A stretch of DNA of 64,000 bases, from assembly GCA_031772625.1 (NCBI GenBank), contig CM062812.1, forward strand, positions 728,908,300 to 728,972,299, given 5' to 3'. Each line of letters opens with the position of its first letter. Position 1 is the stretch's first letter. A program made the translations under genes and the position numbers. Below the pieces are notes generated by a model. It searched no databases. It was not told where the DNA came from and saw only the letters and a list, made by a program, of their open reading frames with translations. Source of the DNA: Pinus tabuliformis (Eukaryota > Streptophyta > Pinopsida > Pinales > Pinaceae). Below are positions 1 to 10,756 of the stretch, one piece after another.

Positions 1-1862
1 AATCCTACCATGTCATCAAGTCAACCCTGAACTTTGATCGGCTCTAACTTCTACACACGAGCTCGGATTTGAGTGTCTTTAACACCATTGGATTCAGAAT
101 GATGAGCTCTTCAATCTAAAGCTAGACTTATTAGAATGTTGAAATATTTAATTTTTGATCAATTTTGAGCTCCTGATCACTCTTCCCAACTAAAAAACAT
201 TTGGTCTCCAAAAGTTTAAATAATCTACAATTGCTATGTACTTTATCTACACTGCAAGTATCCTACATGTCATCCTTCCTTCTCCATCACCTTTGTTATT
301 CGAAGCCATACGAGATGAGCCGACAACTGCATCCCTAGCAAATATATGGTACAATATCCTGCAAATTACATGTTTCACTATGCGACTAAAGAATTCAAGT
401 TTGATATCAATCTCGACCTGTCCATGTCACTATGGCCATCCACAACAACATCCTTACCAAGAAGAATTCCAAGAAGATTATGTGAAAAATCCTTCTCAAG
501 GATAAGATCATAAAAGGCTTTTCCAAATGAACCCAAACAAGCTTCACATAGTTAATACTTTTATAACTTGAGTGCTACACACATTTGGAACATACTAAAT
601 TGTTGCAACTACTCGTACAACAATCTTAAAATTATTTTTACAAAATCTGTTCAAGAAATCATTTTACAAAATGGAATGAACTTGACTCCCAAATTTTCCA
701 TTCAAATTGACTATCAACATGTCAAACTAGCATTTTAATGCTTAAAGAAAAACATTGTTACATATAAGTGATTTATTTATGAACATCACTTTTACAAATT
801 ACCCAACTATGGGGATATGCAACTAGTGCAAAACAGAAACTTATAGACTTCAGCTGGACAAATAGTTCTCCCATTTCCTACCCATCCAGGTGAATGAACC
901 CTCTATTTGAATTTTCTATTCTTCTAAAGTTGTTTAAGAGATGGTTGCATCTTGCACCACTTTTTCTGTTGTCACTTCCTCTTCTCGTGCTTACATGATT
1001 TGCTTGCCCTTACCAGGATGAAGATGTGGCAACAATTTCCAACACTTCTCAACCCAATTCCCAATGATAATGCAATGAGTACAAAAGTTCTTTTAAGCTC
1101 CTCTCGGCTCATTTTCCTTTATCTTTGGATGAGATTTTCTCCTTTCGGTCTTAATTCCAGTAGACATAAACATCTTCTCGAGGATTTCTTTCCTTTTATC
1201 GCACTTATCTACACAATGGTTAGATGAAAAGAAAAAGGTGCATGGAAACATTTTCCTTAACACGTTATTCAAATTCGTGTTTTGTTTTCCATCATGAAAT
1301 GCATTCGAATTAACAACATTTTAATTAACAGAACAATTATACATCTTTCTGTTGTCCTTTGGCTTACGTTTCCTACGTGAGGAACTTGCGTGGATTGAAG
1401 AACTGAGCTTTCCACATTCTTCGATGCTTTCATCTCTCTTTGGAGACGTTTTCCCCTTCAAATCCTCCTCACGCTTGAGGAACCACGTGGAAACTAGTTA
1501 TGGGTGAAAACTCCAACATGTTGCCTCCTCGTGTCCTCCCTTACGGTAAAAGGAACACATGACCCATGAACCATCACTAGAATACCATTCTTCTTTTGCG
1601 ACATAGCCTAAGCCTTCATATTTAGGCCTCTCCTTGGCTGCAATTGGATTTTTGATGCCCTGCTGGTTTATGCCAAGGTCTCCTACCTTGTAACCCATCT
1701 TGGTCAAGAGTTTGGATCCAATGCCTTTACTGTGTTTTTCAAAGGCTGCAAATGAATTTACATTAATACTTTCGCATAAGGAAGAAGCATGTAAATTCTT
1801 ACCATTTGTTGCATCCTTTGATTGGCATGAAGATGTTTTCAAATTCCCTTTTAATTCGAGTT
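1..1862 (-). mobile_element. Truncated copy of LTR retroelement family A
   Basis: Positions 1-1862 match 22213-24075 base for base with few differences; only about one is seen in the first 940 bases. Positions 1-179 are the last part of the left-hand LTR and end in ...GATCA. A pyrimidine run at 180-187 (the minus-strand polypurine tract) follows, then the interior. The copy stops abruptly near 1862 inside the G-patch-coding part and runs off the window on the left. It has no RT. It is broken and partial, and its near-identity to the element at 20732-26285 points to a recent duplication or gene conversion. Confidence 0.85.
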
Positions 1863-1878
1863 GTGTAATTAAGTACAT
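1498..1878 (-). pseudogene. G-patch/zinc-knuckle frame of family A, partial
   Basis: This 126-codon frame repeats the C-terminal half of the G-patch protein seen at 23710-24414. It has a glycine-rich core ([14 protein letters not shown]), the downstream [19 protein letters not shown] stretch and a zinc-knuckle-like end before the final SFHP. Its N-terminal codons come from unrelated flanking DNA beyond the 1862 break. G-patch domains bind RNA or activate DEAH helicases. Here the domain belongs to a retroelement fossil, and no host function is implied. Confidence 0.6.
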
Positions 1879-2903
1879 AGTTTTCTTTCCTTAAAGTATT
1901 TCATAGGTGCATAAGTAGAATGATTAACAAAAAACGAAGGAAAACCCATCTTTATATTCGAGAAAGAAACTGCAGTGAAAAGATAGAAAGAAATAAAATA
2001 CAATAGTAGGAGAAACAAAACTGAAAATGGATACGAGTTCAGCAGTAAGTACCACTAAAATTCCAGACAGAGTTTTTAACATAGTTTAATAATTAAACTG
2101 GAAGAACTACGACAATCATCTTTCTACCAGATTTATTTCCAAAAATTTCAGGTAGACAATTACTGCTAGATAAAAGAAGTTTCCATGAAAGAAAGCACAA
2201 CCGAAACTATATATAGTTAATGGTCATCATATCTAAACCTTTTGCAATCAGAACCTACACGACTCTGTTTCCATATATGAAATTTCAGTTCTTTAACCCT
2301 AGTCGAATAAATGCATGCCGAATACGCATAATAATTATGAAAATTACCATGAATTCATACAAAGATTAACAGGAAAGCTTAAGCTTAAGGGCTAAAATGC
2401 AGTACAGGTAACCATGAATTCCAGAGGTTCCAAATAGACTACAACCTTAGCCAATTGTTGAGCTAATTTATTAACACAAATTAACACAAGTATTCATTAT
2501 CAATCCAGGTTTGTAAAACTTGGAGGCAAGTCCACAGTGTATGCATATCAGGTATAGGATGTACATAGGATTAGGTATAGGATAAATGTAGAATGTAAAT
2601 GTAGGATGTACATAGGATAACTGGTATAAAATAATCGGTATGTAATGAATATGCATTCAGGTACTAACTTAATTTTAATGAGCTCTACAAATTTCTAAAA
2701 AAAATTGAATTTGCAAGAGCAAAATTTTGTACTCACAATACTTGTACTTCCCTAACAATATTGAATGATGTCTTCTGCAACTTGACAATATTGGATGATG
2801 TCTTCTGATTAAATGTCTTAGATAGATTGAAATATAGAATTTATTTCTGCCTTCTGTTCTAGCATCCTTCATTAATTCTGGTTCTTTGATTGCCGATGTT
2901 TTT
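1863..2903. other. AT-rich stretch, no gene recognised
   Basis: No coding frame with recognisable motifs was found. Around 2545-2650 there is a loose minisatellite of TAGGATGTACATAGGA-like words. The rest is AT-rich sequence without clear structure. Confidence 0.5.
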
Positions 2904-3115
2904 CAAGTCCCTCTGCAATTGATTCATAATAACTCAGGTCCCAACTGTCATGTACATTTTTATGCAATATGTACATGTTTTTTCTAACATTTCAGGTCCC
3001 TCTGCAATTAATTCGTAATAACTCAAGTCCCTACTGTCATGCAATGTATACATGCTTTTTTTTTTAACATTTCAGGTTCATGCAGTATATACATGTTGTT
3101 TTCTAACATTTCATA
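2904..3115. repeat. Tandem repeat, period about 80-89 bp
   Basis: The block starting CAAGTCCCTCTGCAATT at 2904 recurs at 2993, and a shortened third copy starts near 3072. Each ends with a TACATGTT...TCTAACATTTCA string. Copies are imperfect (about 85-90 percent by eye), so this is an old local duplication. No coding sense was found. Confidence 0.75.
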
Positions 3116-5373
3116 ACCCTAAGTATATAACCCTAAGTATTTTTCCTCAAAGCAAAAGGGATCTAATGGGATGCAATAAGTTGAAACCTGCACAAACAAA
3201 TAAAACATTAGTATTCTGGGAAATAATTTTAAACATGACCTAAATGGTCATTTTAAAATTAAAGAGATATATTACCAAATATAAGGGATATGCACATTAT
3301 GAGACATATTACAAAACATACAAAATCGAAATGATTTATGTATTAAACCTATCATAATGCATAAAAAGTAATACTATTGGCAATGTGGTAATATGATGGT
3401 GTAAGATTATCATGGCAAAGCCCGATGGTAATATGATACGATGGTGTAAGGTTATTATAGCATGAACGGTGGTAATACAATGCAAACCCAATGAAAAACA
3501 TGATGAATGAATAATCGGCGAAGTCACATATGACAGTCATGCAATCAACGTGGCAATGAAGTAATGTACATATGGCAGTCAAGGTATGGTGAGTTGGTAT
3601 GCAGGAGGACGGCCACGAATGGATTGGAGGACGACTACGAATGAATCAAACATAAGCTAAGGGAAATAGACAAAGGTATAATAAGTAAACCTAAGCTATA
3701 ATCATAATAAAAAATGAATGCAAACGTAGAAATGATGAACCATACAAATAATTGCAAGCGGTTCCATTGCTATCGAAATAATTTCGATTTAGGCATGCAA
3801 TATAGTTTGATGGTATGTGCACGGCATTCCGGTTAAAGGGACGACCACGAAGGCATTATCCAATGAAATATGTACACGACATTTCGGTTAGAGGACAGCA
3901 AACAAAACAGTTAAAAAATTTTAAATAATAGAGACAAGCCCTATGCGCTAATAGTGAAGAGATCCGCCTTTTTTGAAGCCACAGAGCTCAGAACTGTGAA
4001 TTTTCTTTGCCATCATAGTCGTTGAGGCTCAGAGAGGACGATGGATGCTGTAAGCCATTGGAATACATTTGAGTGAGGAAGTAAAAACGGTTTGACAGAG
4101 AAAAAAACCGAGGAAATGGAGGTAGAAATATAGCGCTAAGAAACTGGAGAGATAAGAAGGGTAAGCTGAGTAGATTGACGGAGGAAGAGGAGTCAATTAG
4201 CAAGAATCTTGTGGAGAACAAAGGTAAGTAAAAAAAATCTGATTCATTTCCTTAATATGATGGATATTTTAGAGGAAATATCGGGATTTATCACCAAGAT
4301 CTCTCAATGGATTGTCTGTCATTTATTTATTTTTTGTTTGTGCCACCAGTCAACAAACACGGGTATTTAATAGTGAGAAATGATATGAAATGAAGCTAAT
4401 CGGGCCACGAATCAAGGGGATTACGACACTTCAACAATAGTCAGGTATCTTCCATGAAATCGCCAAGTTTGCAGTTAAAATGAAGTGTTTATACAGTGAG
4501 TTTAAATGCACAGGCAGTGGGCTTAATTGCACAAGCAATAAACTATGACATAGCTTCAAGTTAATGAATGATTTATTAACTGTAGTATGGAGAAAAACAA
4601 AATAAAACTTAGCTGATAGATCTAGATCTTCCACGAAATTCTGAAATAGAGTGTCTCACTTAATTTTTTTTATTATTTTGAGTAATGAAATGAGGAATTT
4701 TCATGTAGTTTTGAAACGTGTAGCCTCTAAAAAATGCATAGTCTCTGAGCTTAAAACTACACTTGTGTTGTCAATCACATAAACATGTGCTTATATGGTT
4801 AGACAGTGTGACAGAAGAACAAGTTTCAGTTTGATTGCATGAAGGAATTAGTCAATAAAAACAGAGTATTGGGCTTATATTTGTGTGCGCAAAGCCATTT
4901 TGTTAAAACAATTGTTGATTGCAAATACACATTGCATGTTGATTGTATAAACAGTGAAGTGTTGCATGTCGATTTATACACAGTGCCTCAATTTAAACTC
5001 GGTGAATAAAAAACTAGTCTGAGTTTGATAGTAGGAGATTATATTAATAAAAACAAAAATTGTAACATGATTTTTGTTTTCTTTATATATTTTTATTTCA
5101 AAATAGAGTTCAATTTTTTTTACAGAGTTGTGTATAAAGAAGGATGTTTGATTGCATGAACAGAGCAGAGTGTTGAAATAGGGACAGTATTACTGAAGAG
5201 AGAGACAGAGGCCAAAAGAGAGTGATTTAATTGTTTTAAAAAGCATCAAGGGAAAAGGTAAGCCTTCTATACGCTTCAACCAGAAAAGATTTTTATGAAT
5301 AAATGCTTGTTATTTGTCATTAAAGATGAAGTTAATGAAAGTAGAAGCCTATATCCACTAGTTTACAGAGAAT
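3116..5373. other. Intergenic or degraded repeat DNA, no gene recognised
   Basis: AT-rich sequence. Positions 3390-3480 hold short imperfect repeats of GATGGTGTAAG/GGTAATATGAT type. Frames of 60-77 codons occur but show no motif or composition that supports translation. The last few hundred bases before 5374 may be the leader of element D, whose left boundary could not be found. Confidence 0.4.
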
Positions 5374-5829
5374 ATGACAACTAGGATAGATTCGAGATTT
5401 CAAATAGAAAACTGGAAGAAGGAAACAATAGAAAAGTTATATCAGGCAGGGCTCATAGGCTTCTTACAAAGATTTAATGGCCACAGTGAGAAAATAACAA
5501 GAGAATTTGTGAACAATTATAATCAGGAGCAAACAAGAGTAGGAAACATAATAATTCCAGTGACTCAGGAATTCATTTCACAAGCATTGGACCTTCCAAT
5601 GATAGGAGAAAATTATCATAAGGGTTTTCATTTCAAGGAGAAAGCATGGACTTTCTTCCTGGAGAAAAATAGAAAGGGAACCTTTGACAGAGCCAAAGGT
5701 ATACCTAGGGAGTGGTTCAATGAACCATGGGGAGAACTGGTTTTGATTATTCAAAAATTCCTCACTTGTGATAGGGGATACAGTGTGGCACATTTGTATC
5801 ATATTAGACTTCTTCAACACATTAAATGA
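5374..5829 (+). CDS. Retroelement-type frame, 151 codons (element D)
   Basis: The frame starts MTTRIDSRF and runs 151 codons. It contains a VTQEFISQALDLPMIGENYH-type block and a KGIPREWF...EPWGELVLIIQKF block. From memory these resemble the 'putative plant transposon protein' frames common in repetitive plant DNA, but that is recall, not a search. There is no known catalytic motif. It lies at the head of element D, upstream of the C insertion. It is probably retroelement-derived rather than a host gene, and its function is unknown. Confidence 0.45.
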   Translation: MTTRIDSRFQIENWKKETIEKLYQAGLIGFLQRFNGHSEKITREFVNNYNQEQTRVGNIIIPVTQEFISQALDLPMIGENYHKGFHFKEKAWTFFLEKNRKGTFDRAKGIPREWFNEPWGELVLIIQKFLTCDRGYSVAHLYHIRLLQHIK

Positions 5830-6177
5830 AAGGTGAAGATAAACCTACCATATTTCCTCTTTCGAAGCCTCCTAAAGATGATAGAATCAGTCAAAAATGA
5901 AAACAAGTCAAAAGAAGCATAGATTTATCATCAAGGGTTAATCAAAATTTTGGTAGAGTATCAAATAAAAACTCAGGGGTTGATTTGGAGAGAGTTTTTG
6001 AACCAAAAATAATATGAGGAATAGGTCATTAAGGAACAAAACAAAGTAGAGCAAGAAACCATGGGTATGATGAGTTCACCTTTTTATCCCAGAACTAGAG
6101 CTAAAAAGCAAACCAACACAGACATGCTTGAAAAGAAAACATCCATTCTGTCCACTCCTAGGAGGCTTAGGAAGAGA

Positions 6178-6182
6178 AGTTC
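6178..6182 (+). repeat. Target-site duplication of element C, left
   Basis: AGTTC lies directly before the TG of the left LTR and is repeated exactly at 8944-8948 after the right LTR. This fixes both ends of element C. Confidence 0.9.
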
Positions 6183-6515
6183 TGTTAAGAAACCAGCTCA
6201 AGAAAAGATAGAAAATATAGATCAACGCCTTAGAATTCAGCCTCTTCGAGGGGGCAACCTCCTTTACATTACATAAATGAATAATTCTTGGATGATACAA
6301 ATAAAAAGACCTCCTTTCTATATATAGGAGTCTAAGGGGTCATAACATAATCAGAGCCGACATAACAATAATAATGTAAGGGCACAATAATAACAATAGT
6401 GGGGTTCTATGGGGCACAATAGTAACAATATGGGCACTACATGGGTACATCAATATAATAAGTGGGTTATACTAATAACAATAAGGGGTTACACTAGTAG
6501 TATAGGGGCCTAACA
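6183..6515 (-). repeat. 3' LTR of element C (333 bp)
   Basis: Direct repeat of 8611-8943 with TG...CA ends. In minus orientation it is the 3' LTR, because the purine tract abuts it on the interior side. Confidence 0.92.
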
Positions 6516-6543
6516 TGCCCCTCTCCTTCAAAAAGCGTTGTCC

Positions 6544-8058
6544 TCAACGCTTGAGTAGTTCTTGATGCTTTTGTATAAAATTCTTGTCCTCCCATGTGGA
6601 ATATTCAGCGGGTAAGTTCTTCCACTTGATGAGATACTCTGAAATTGATCTATTTCGTAGCTGTCGGGTTCTTGTTTCTGTGACTGCTCCAGGTTCCAAT
6701 ATGATTTTTCCTTCTTCTTCAATTTCTAGCAATATTGTTTGAATTGGGATCTTTTGCAACTTTTGAATAAGTGGCCATACTTCTTCATCCTTCTTCCATT
6801 CATCCCTTGCTTCGTTTATCCAATCTGGTTGGATAATATAAATAGCACAAAACAATGCTTCCACATCCTCATCCTTGAAGAGTCTTCCCATTCGGTAAGG
6901 TCGCCATTTTTTAAGTGCATGTAGTATTGCCAACATTTCCTTCTCATAAATAGCTTGCTTGAGATGTAGCAGTAAAAATACCCAATCACCTACATCAAAA
7001 CATTTTTCACTGCGATGTTGATCTACCTGTTGTTTCGTTTCATTTTGCACCAAAGTGGCGTTGTCCTTTAAAAGTTGGAGAACTTGTTGTTGATGCTCGA
7101 TGTGATCTTTCACTGCTTGAACCTTTTTCTTCTTGATATGTCCTTCTATCTCTAGAGTTTGAGGAGTGGTAATTTCTTCCAATCCTTTACAAGATATGGT
7201 CGGATTCATTTCTTGATGCTCAATGTGATCTTTCACTTCTTGAACATTTTTCTTCTTTATATGTCCTTCTATCTTGATAGTTTGACGAGTGGTAATTTCA
7301 AACAATGAATTACAAGATATGGTTGGATTCATTTCTTCTTTCTCTATGTGATCTTTCACTTCTTGCACCTTTTTCTTCTTGATATGTCCTTCTATCTTGA
7401 GAGTTTGAGGAGTGGTAATTATTGCCAATGCTTTACAAGATATGGTCTGATTCATTTCTTCTTTCTCTGGGGTGGGGTCCTGGCGTATATCTTTTTCTTT
7501 TGATGTTTCTTGATCCTTTTCTTCCTCTTCTTTATATTCTATGTAAAATAATTTATTCTCAGCACACTTATGACATTTAGTGCATTTGCTATCACAATTG
7601 TAACAAAGCCCTTTTTCTCTTTTTTCTTCCAATTGTTGTGGTGTAACCCTTGTAGGTTGTGGAAGGCTAGGAGAAACAACACTTCCATCTTTATAGTTGT
7701 GAGGGGTATGCTTCCTGGTTTCCATAATTTTGCTTTCCACTATGTCACAAAGCCCTTTTACTCTTTCCAATTGTTGTGGTGTTGCTCTAAAGAAGGTATT
7801 GCTCTTTGTATCCTCATAATGTGCTATCATTTCCTCCGTGAAAATTGACCACGTAACAAGTTGTTTACGAGAACAAAGCCCTTCGTACCATAAAAATTGA
7901 TCTGGTTCTAAAAATGAAGATGCAATACATACCTTTTGTAACAGTTTTACACCATGTAGATCAAAATATTGCTCCATTTGAAGTATCCAATTTACCGGAT
8001 CCTTGCTATCAAACTTCCTCATCTTGCTTTTTCTTGATTTTAGGAGCTCGACCTTCAA
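6544..8058 (-). CDS. Chimeric gag-chromodomain protein, 504 aa (element C)
   Basis: This single open frame carries, in order, a Ty3-type gag core (residues about 18-85, DPVNWILQMEQYFDLHGV), a zinc-knuckle-like CYNC...CHKC segment (152-165), an acidic linker, three 41-residue tandem units (about 200-321), an integrase-tail-like block (QHRSEKCFDVGDWVF, 347-361), an RNase H scrap (QAIYEKEMLAILHALKKW, 368-385), a linker resembling the RNase H-integrase junction (about 398-435), and a chromodomain (LIKWKNLPAEYSTWED, 476-491). RT and the protease active site are not part of it. Chromodomains in chromoviruses steer integration to heterochromatin. The frame is unbroken, which is unusual for so rearranged a protein, and could mean selection on a non-autonomous element or just youth. 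Confidence 0.8.
   Translation of the reverse strand: MKVELLKSRKSKMRKFDSKDPVNWILQMEQYFDLHGVKLLQKVCIASSFLEPDQFLWYEGLCSRKQLVTWSIFTEEMIAHYEDTKSNTFFRATPQQLERVKGLCDIVESKIMETRKHTPHNYKDGSVVSPSLPQPTRVTPQQLEEKREKGLCYNCDSKCTKCHKCAENKLFYIEYKEEEEKDQETSKEKDIRQDPTPEKEEMNQTISCKALAIITTPQTLKIEGHIKKKKVQEVKDHIEKEEMNPTISCNSLFEITTRQTIKIEGHIKKKNVQEVKDHIEHQEMNPTISCKGLEEITTPQTLEIEGHIKKKKVQAVKDHIEHQQQVLQLLKDNATLVQNETKQQVDQHRSEKCFDVGDWVFLLLHLKQAIYEKEMLAILHALKKWRPYRMGRLFKDEDVEALFCAIYIIQPDWINEARDEWKKDEEVWPLIQKLQKIPIQTILLEIEEEGKIILEPGAVTETRTRQLRNRSISEYLIKWKNLPAEYSTWEDKNFIQKHQELLKR
7096..7461 (-). repeat. Three in-frame 123-bp tandem units
   Basis: Three consecutive 41-residue units, each EEMNPTISC...ITTPQTLKIEGHIKKKK followed by VQEVKDHIE. 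The first part resembles the run-up to the Ty3 protease and the second a snippet from the integrase tail. A deletion junction therefore seems to have been amplified threefold without losing frame. Confidence 0.85.
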
Positions 8059-8596
8059 ACGACTATAACTCTGTACTTTCGGATCTTTAAGTTCTCAAAT
8101 TGTGACCTATAGTAGCCCTCTGTGTCCTCTTTCCAATGCCACCAATCTGATCCAAATTGGATTCTCTAAGAAAGAATTATGCACAATCTCCCAAGATGAC
8201 CTGATTATAGACCTTTCCAGAAGAGCGAAATTGTATGAAGTGCCATGTGTCACTGTTTCGACCTTTAGATCTGAAAACTGCATACAAGAAACTACAGTCC
8301 GTACTCTTTCTGCACCTTCTCATGAAATTTCAATCCGATCCCCAGAGAGAAAGTTATGGCGATTTTCCCCAGGTCAACTATTTTGAATGTAATTCAGGAG
8401 TCTGCAAAAGGACCAACTTCCTCAGATCATATCTCCGCAAATATCATGCGAAAAGATCTGAAATTCAGACCCAAGGTTCAGCGTGATTTCATCTCAAATG
8501 GGTCTTTTTTTGTGACTTCTGAAACGTCACATAAAAAAAGTTATAGCGAAAATGCCACGATGACCTGTTTGGAGCAGCGAAACCCTAGAATCCAAA

Positions 8597-8608
8597 GCTC
8601 TGATACCA
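8597..8608 (-). promoter_or_regulatory. Primer binding site of element C
   Basis: The minus strand reads TGGTATCAGAGC, the standard complement of the initiator tRNA-Met 3' end, two bases inside the right-hand (5') LTR. Confidence 0.93.
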
Positions 8609-8610
8609 AA

Positions 8611-8943
8611 TGTTATGAAACCAGCTCAAGAAAAGATAGAAAAGATAGATCAACGCCTCAGAATTCAGCCTCTTCGAGGGGGCAACCTCCTTTACATTAC
8701 ATAAATGAATAATTCTTGGATGATACAAATGAAAAGACCTCCTTTCTATATATAGGAGTCTAAGGGGTCATAACATAATCAGAGCCGACATAACAATAAT
8801 AATGTAAGGGCACAATAATAACAATAGTGGGCTTCTATGGGGCACAATAGTAACAATATGGGCACTACATGGGTACATCAATATAATAATTGGGTTATAC
8901 TAATAACAATAAAGGGTTATTCTAGTAGTATAGGGGCCTAACA
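8611..8943 (-). repeat. 5' LTR of element C (333 bp)
   Basis: Partner of 6183-6515. It holds a TATATATAGGAG string near 8748 that could serve as a TATA region. It is followed by the exact AGTTC target duplicate at 8944-8948. Confidence 0.92.
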
Positions 8944-9512
8944 AGTTCAATTGAAACAAGTAGCAGAGACCAAGAAATACAAATTGTGGAAACACGTTCT
9001 ACAGGGAAACAGGCAGAGGATATTATTGAGGAAGAAGTTCTAGAGAAGGATTCTTATTTTGATGATGTGGCAGCAACATCATTTATTAAAAACAAATAGG
9101 AGCTTGAAAAGGAATTACACTTGAGAAAAATTAGAGAATTAACATACCAACTTGAAATAAACAAGATTTTGGAAAAGCATTTGAAAAAGGAAAACAAATC
9201 AAATAAAAAGAATAATAAAAAGTTGGTTAAAGAGAATGAAAAGTTAGCTGAAGAAATATGAAAGCTAAAGAGGAAGAATGATCTAATTTGCAAGCAGACA
9301 TTCAAATGGCTCAAGGAAAAGAACATGTGGAAAGGGAAATATAAAAAACAAAAGGTTAAGGCTATTTTGTATAGAGAAGAACATGACACAGGAATGGATT
9401 ATTTGTTAGAGGCAGCATAGCAACAGGCATCAAGGTCCAGAACAGCATGCACAGTAGGGGTAAGAAGATCCAAAAGGAAGTAGCAAGCATGAGGACATGC
9501 TTGAAGATCAGT
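8944..9512 (+). other. Charged coiled-coil-like remainder of element D
   Basis: To the right of C, element D continues as a stretch rich in Lys and Glu codons with a heptad-like pattern on the plus strand, down to the polypurine tract. The family is not recognised and it is broken. Confidence 0.5.
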
Positions 9513-9522
9513 AAGGGGGAGA
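9513..9522 (+). promoter_or_regulatory. Polypurine tract of element D
   Basis: AAGGGGGAGA lies immediately before the LTR start TGTTGGCCC at 9523, the usual plus-strand priming position. Confidence 0.8.
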
Positions 9523-10118
9523 TGTTGGCCCTCAGTTTTGGTCTATTTTTGCTTGAGGAAACTTACTTAATGCTTATATTTTCCATCTATTTTCCATTAT
9601 ATCCATCCCATTTTGATGTATTTCATGCATATTCAGGTATTTAATTTTAATTTTTCAATTTCTAAAGTTTTTATGAAAATTTGATTTCAAGTGCAAATTT
9701 TGGACAGAATCAAAAATTCCCGTAATAGCTATGTGGATGAAATATTTGCAGGACACTTGGGCTCAAGTTGGATGCACGGATGGAAAGCTTGGGAACTAGG
9801 ACTAAACTAGTTCCACTTGATTCGGTCAAAACAAGCTTTATTAGGCCCGGTCAAGGCTGGTCAAACATGACTAGTCACCCAGAAAATCCCTAGGAAATAG
9901 GGCAGTTTTGTGATTTCATGGGATTGTCCATATTTCTTGGGATGGATTGAATGAATTCGACTTAGATAGATGGATATGAATAGATATTATTGTTAGAGAG
10001 ACTTTAGAGTATTTTGTTTTATAAACTTCTATTTAAGCCAAGACTTTGAAGGCTTATAATATGTAATTTTTGTATAACTTTATGCTGAGACATTTGGATT
10101 TTGGAGATTAATTTGAAA
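9523..10118 (+). repeat. 3' LTR of element D; left arm of a large inverted repeat
   Basis: Starts TGTTGGCCCTCAGTTTTGG right after a polypurine tract. About 596 bases match the reverse complement of 10757-11350 at roughly 93-94 percent by eye. A TATTTAAG promoter-like string lies near 10031. The true LTR end is uncertain, because homology stops at about 10118 without an obvious CA terminus. Confidence 0.85.
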
Positions 10119-10756
10119 AACCTGTTCTACTTTCATTTTGTTGTTCATTGATGTGGATGAGTGACTTAAGGTTCAAAATTTGATAGCAACCTCAAGTGTG
10201 CAAGGCAAGGGTGGAGGGCCCCCACTCCAAGCTAAGTACACTTCATTGTTAGATTAGCTTAATTTTCATAAACTGGTTACTTTAGAATATGTTTACTTGC
10301 TTTATTTTAGATTTGCTTATGAATTCATGTGTGATAATTTATATTTTTGAATTTTAGTTTGTTTATTATTTTAGTAATATGGGACAACAAAGTGTTCAAG
10401 TTGAATTCTCCTTCTATTGAATTGATAGATCAAAACTAGAATTCTTCTTTGTTACATGCAAACAGTTTTTCTTACGTACTTTCAGTATCCCAATGATAGC
10501 ATAATGATGAATGAATTGTGATGAAAAATGCCTAAATATCTCTTAAGTTAAGAGTCTCCTTCATTGTTGATTTATGCATCTTAAGCTATTGTTAATTCAT
10601 GATTTCTGATTTCTATTCATTAAAGTGATAATTGAGAGAGAATGACACAAATTGATTTATTAAGTTAAGAGCCACTTCATCTTTCATACATTGCAAAAGT
10701 GAGTTAGAAATTGTTAATATAGGCTTATATTTTTAAGATGTACTTCTTTATTACTT
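10119..10756. other. Spacer of the inverted LTR pair
   Basis: No gene. It contains two imperfect copies of TTAAGTTAAGAG...TTCAT (about 10553 and 10658) and a C-rich GGGCCCCCACTCC string at 10218. It may include LTR sequence not shared by the right arm, or host DNA between two insertions. Confidence 0.4.

Larger units (their letters stand above)
6183..8943 (-). mobile_element. Element C: complete-looking Ty3/chromovirus-type derivative
   Basis: A 2761-bp element with two 333-bp LTRs (6183-6515, 8611-8943) running TGTTA...CTAACA, a 5-bp target duplication AGTTC, a primer site for initiator tRNA-Met (8597-8608, minus strand) and a purine-rich tract next to the left LTR (6516-6533). The LTRs differ at about 9 of 333 positions by eye (about 2.7 percent), so it is the youngest datable LTR insertion here. 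The interior is far too short for a full gag-pol. It holds one 504-codon chimeric frame. It looks structurally whole as a non-autonomous element and would need proteins supplied in trans. Confidence 0.93.
5374..10118 (+). mobile_element. Plus-strand LTR-type element D, split by element C
   Basis: The parts seen are a retroelement-type frame at 5374-5829, a basic frame at 6061-6182, element C inserted at 6183-8943, a lysine/glutamate-rich coiled-coil-like stretch at 8944-9420, a polypurine tract at 9513-9522, and a 3' LTR from 9523 beginning TGTTGGCCC. No RT, integrase or 5' LTR was found, so this looks like a non-autonomous derivative. It is broken, with several breaks besides the insertion. 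The left end is uncertain. It is older than C, which has inserted into it. Confidence 0.6.
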
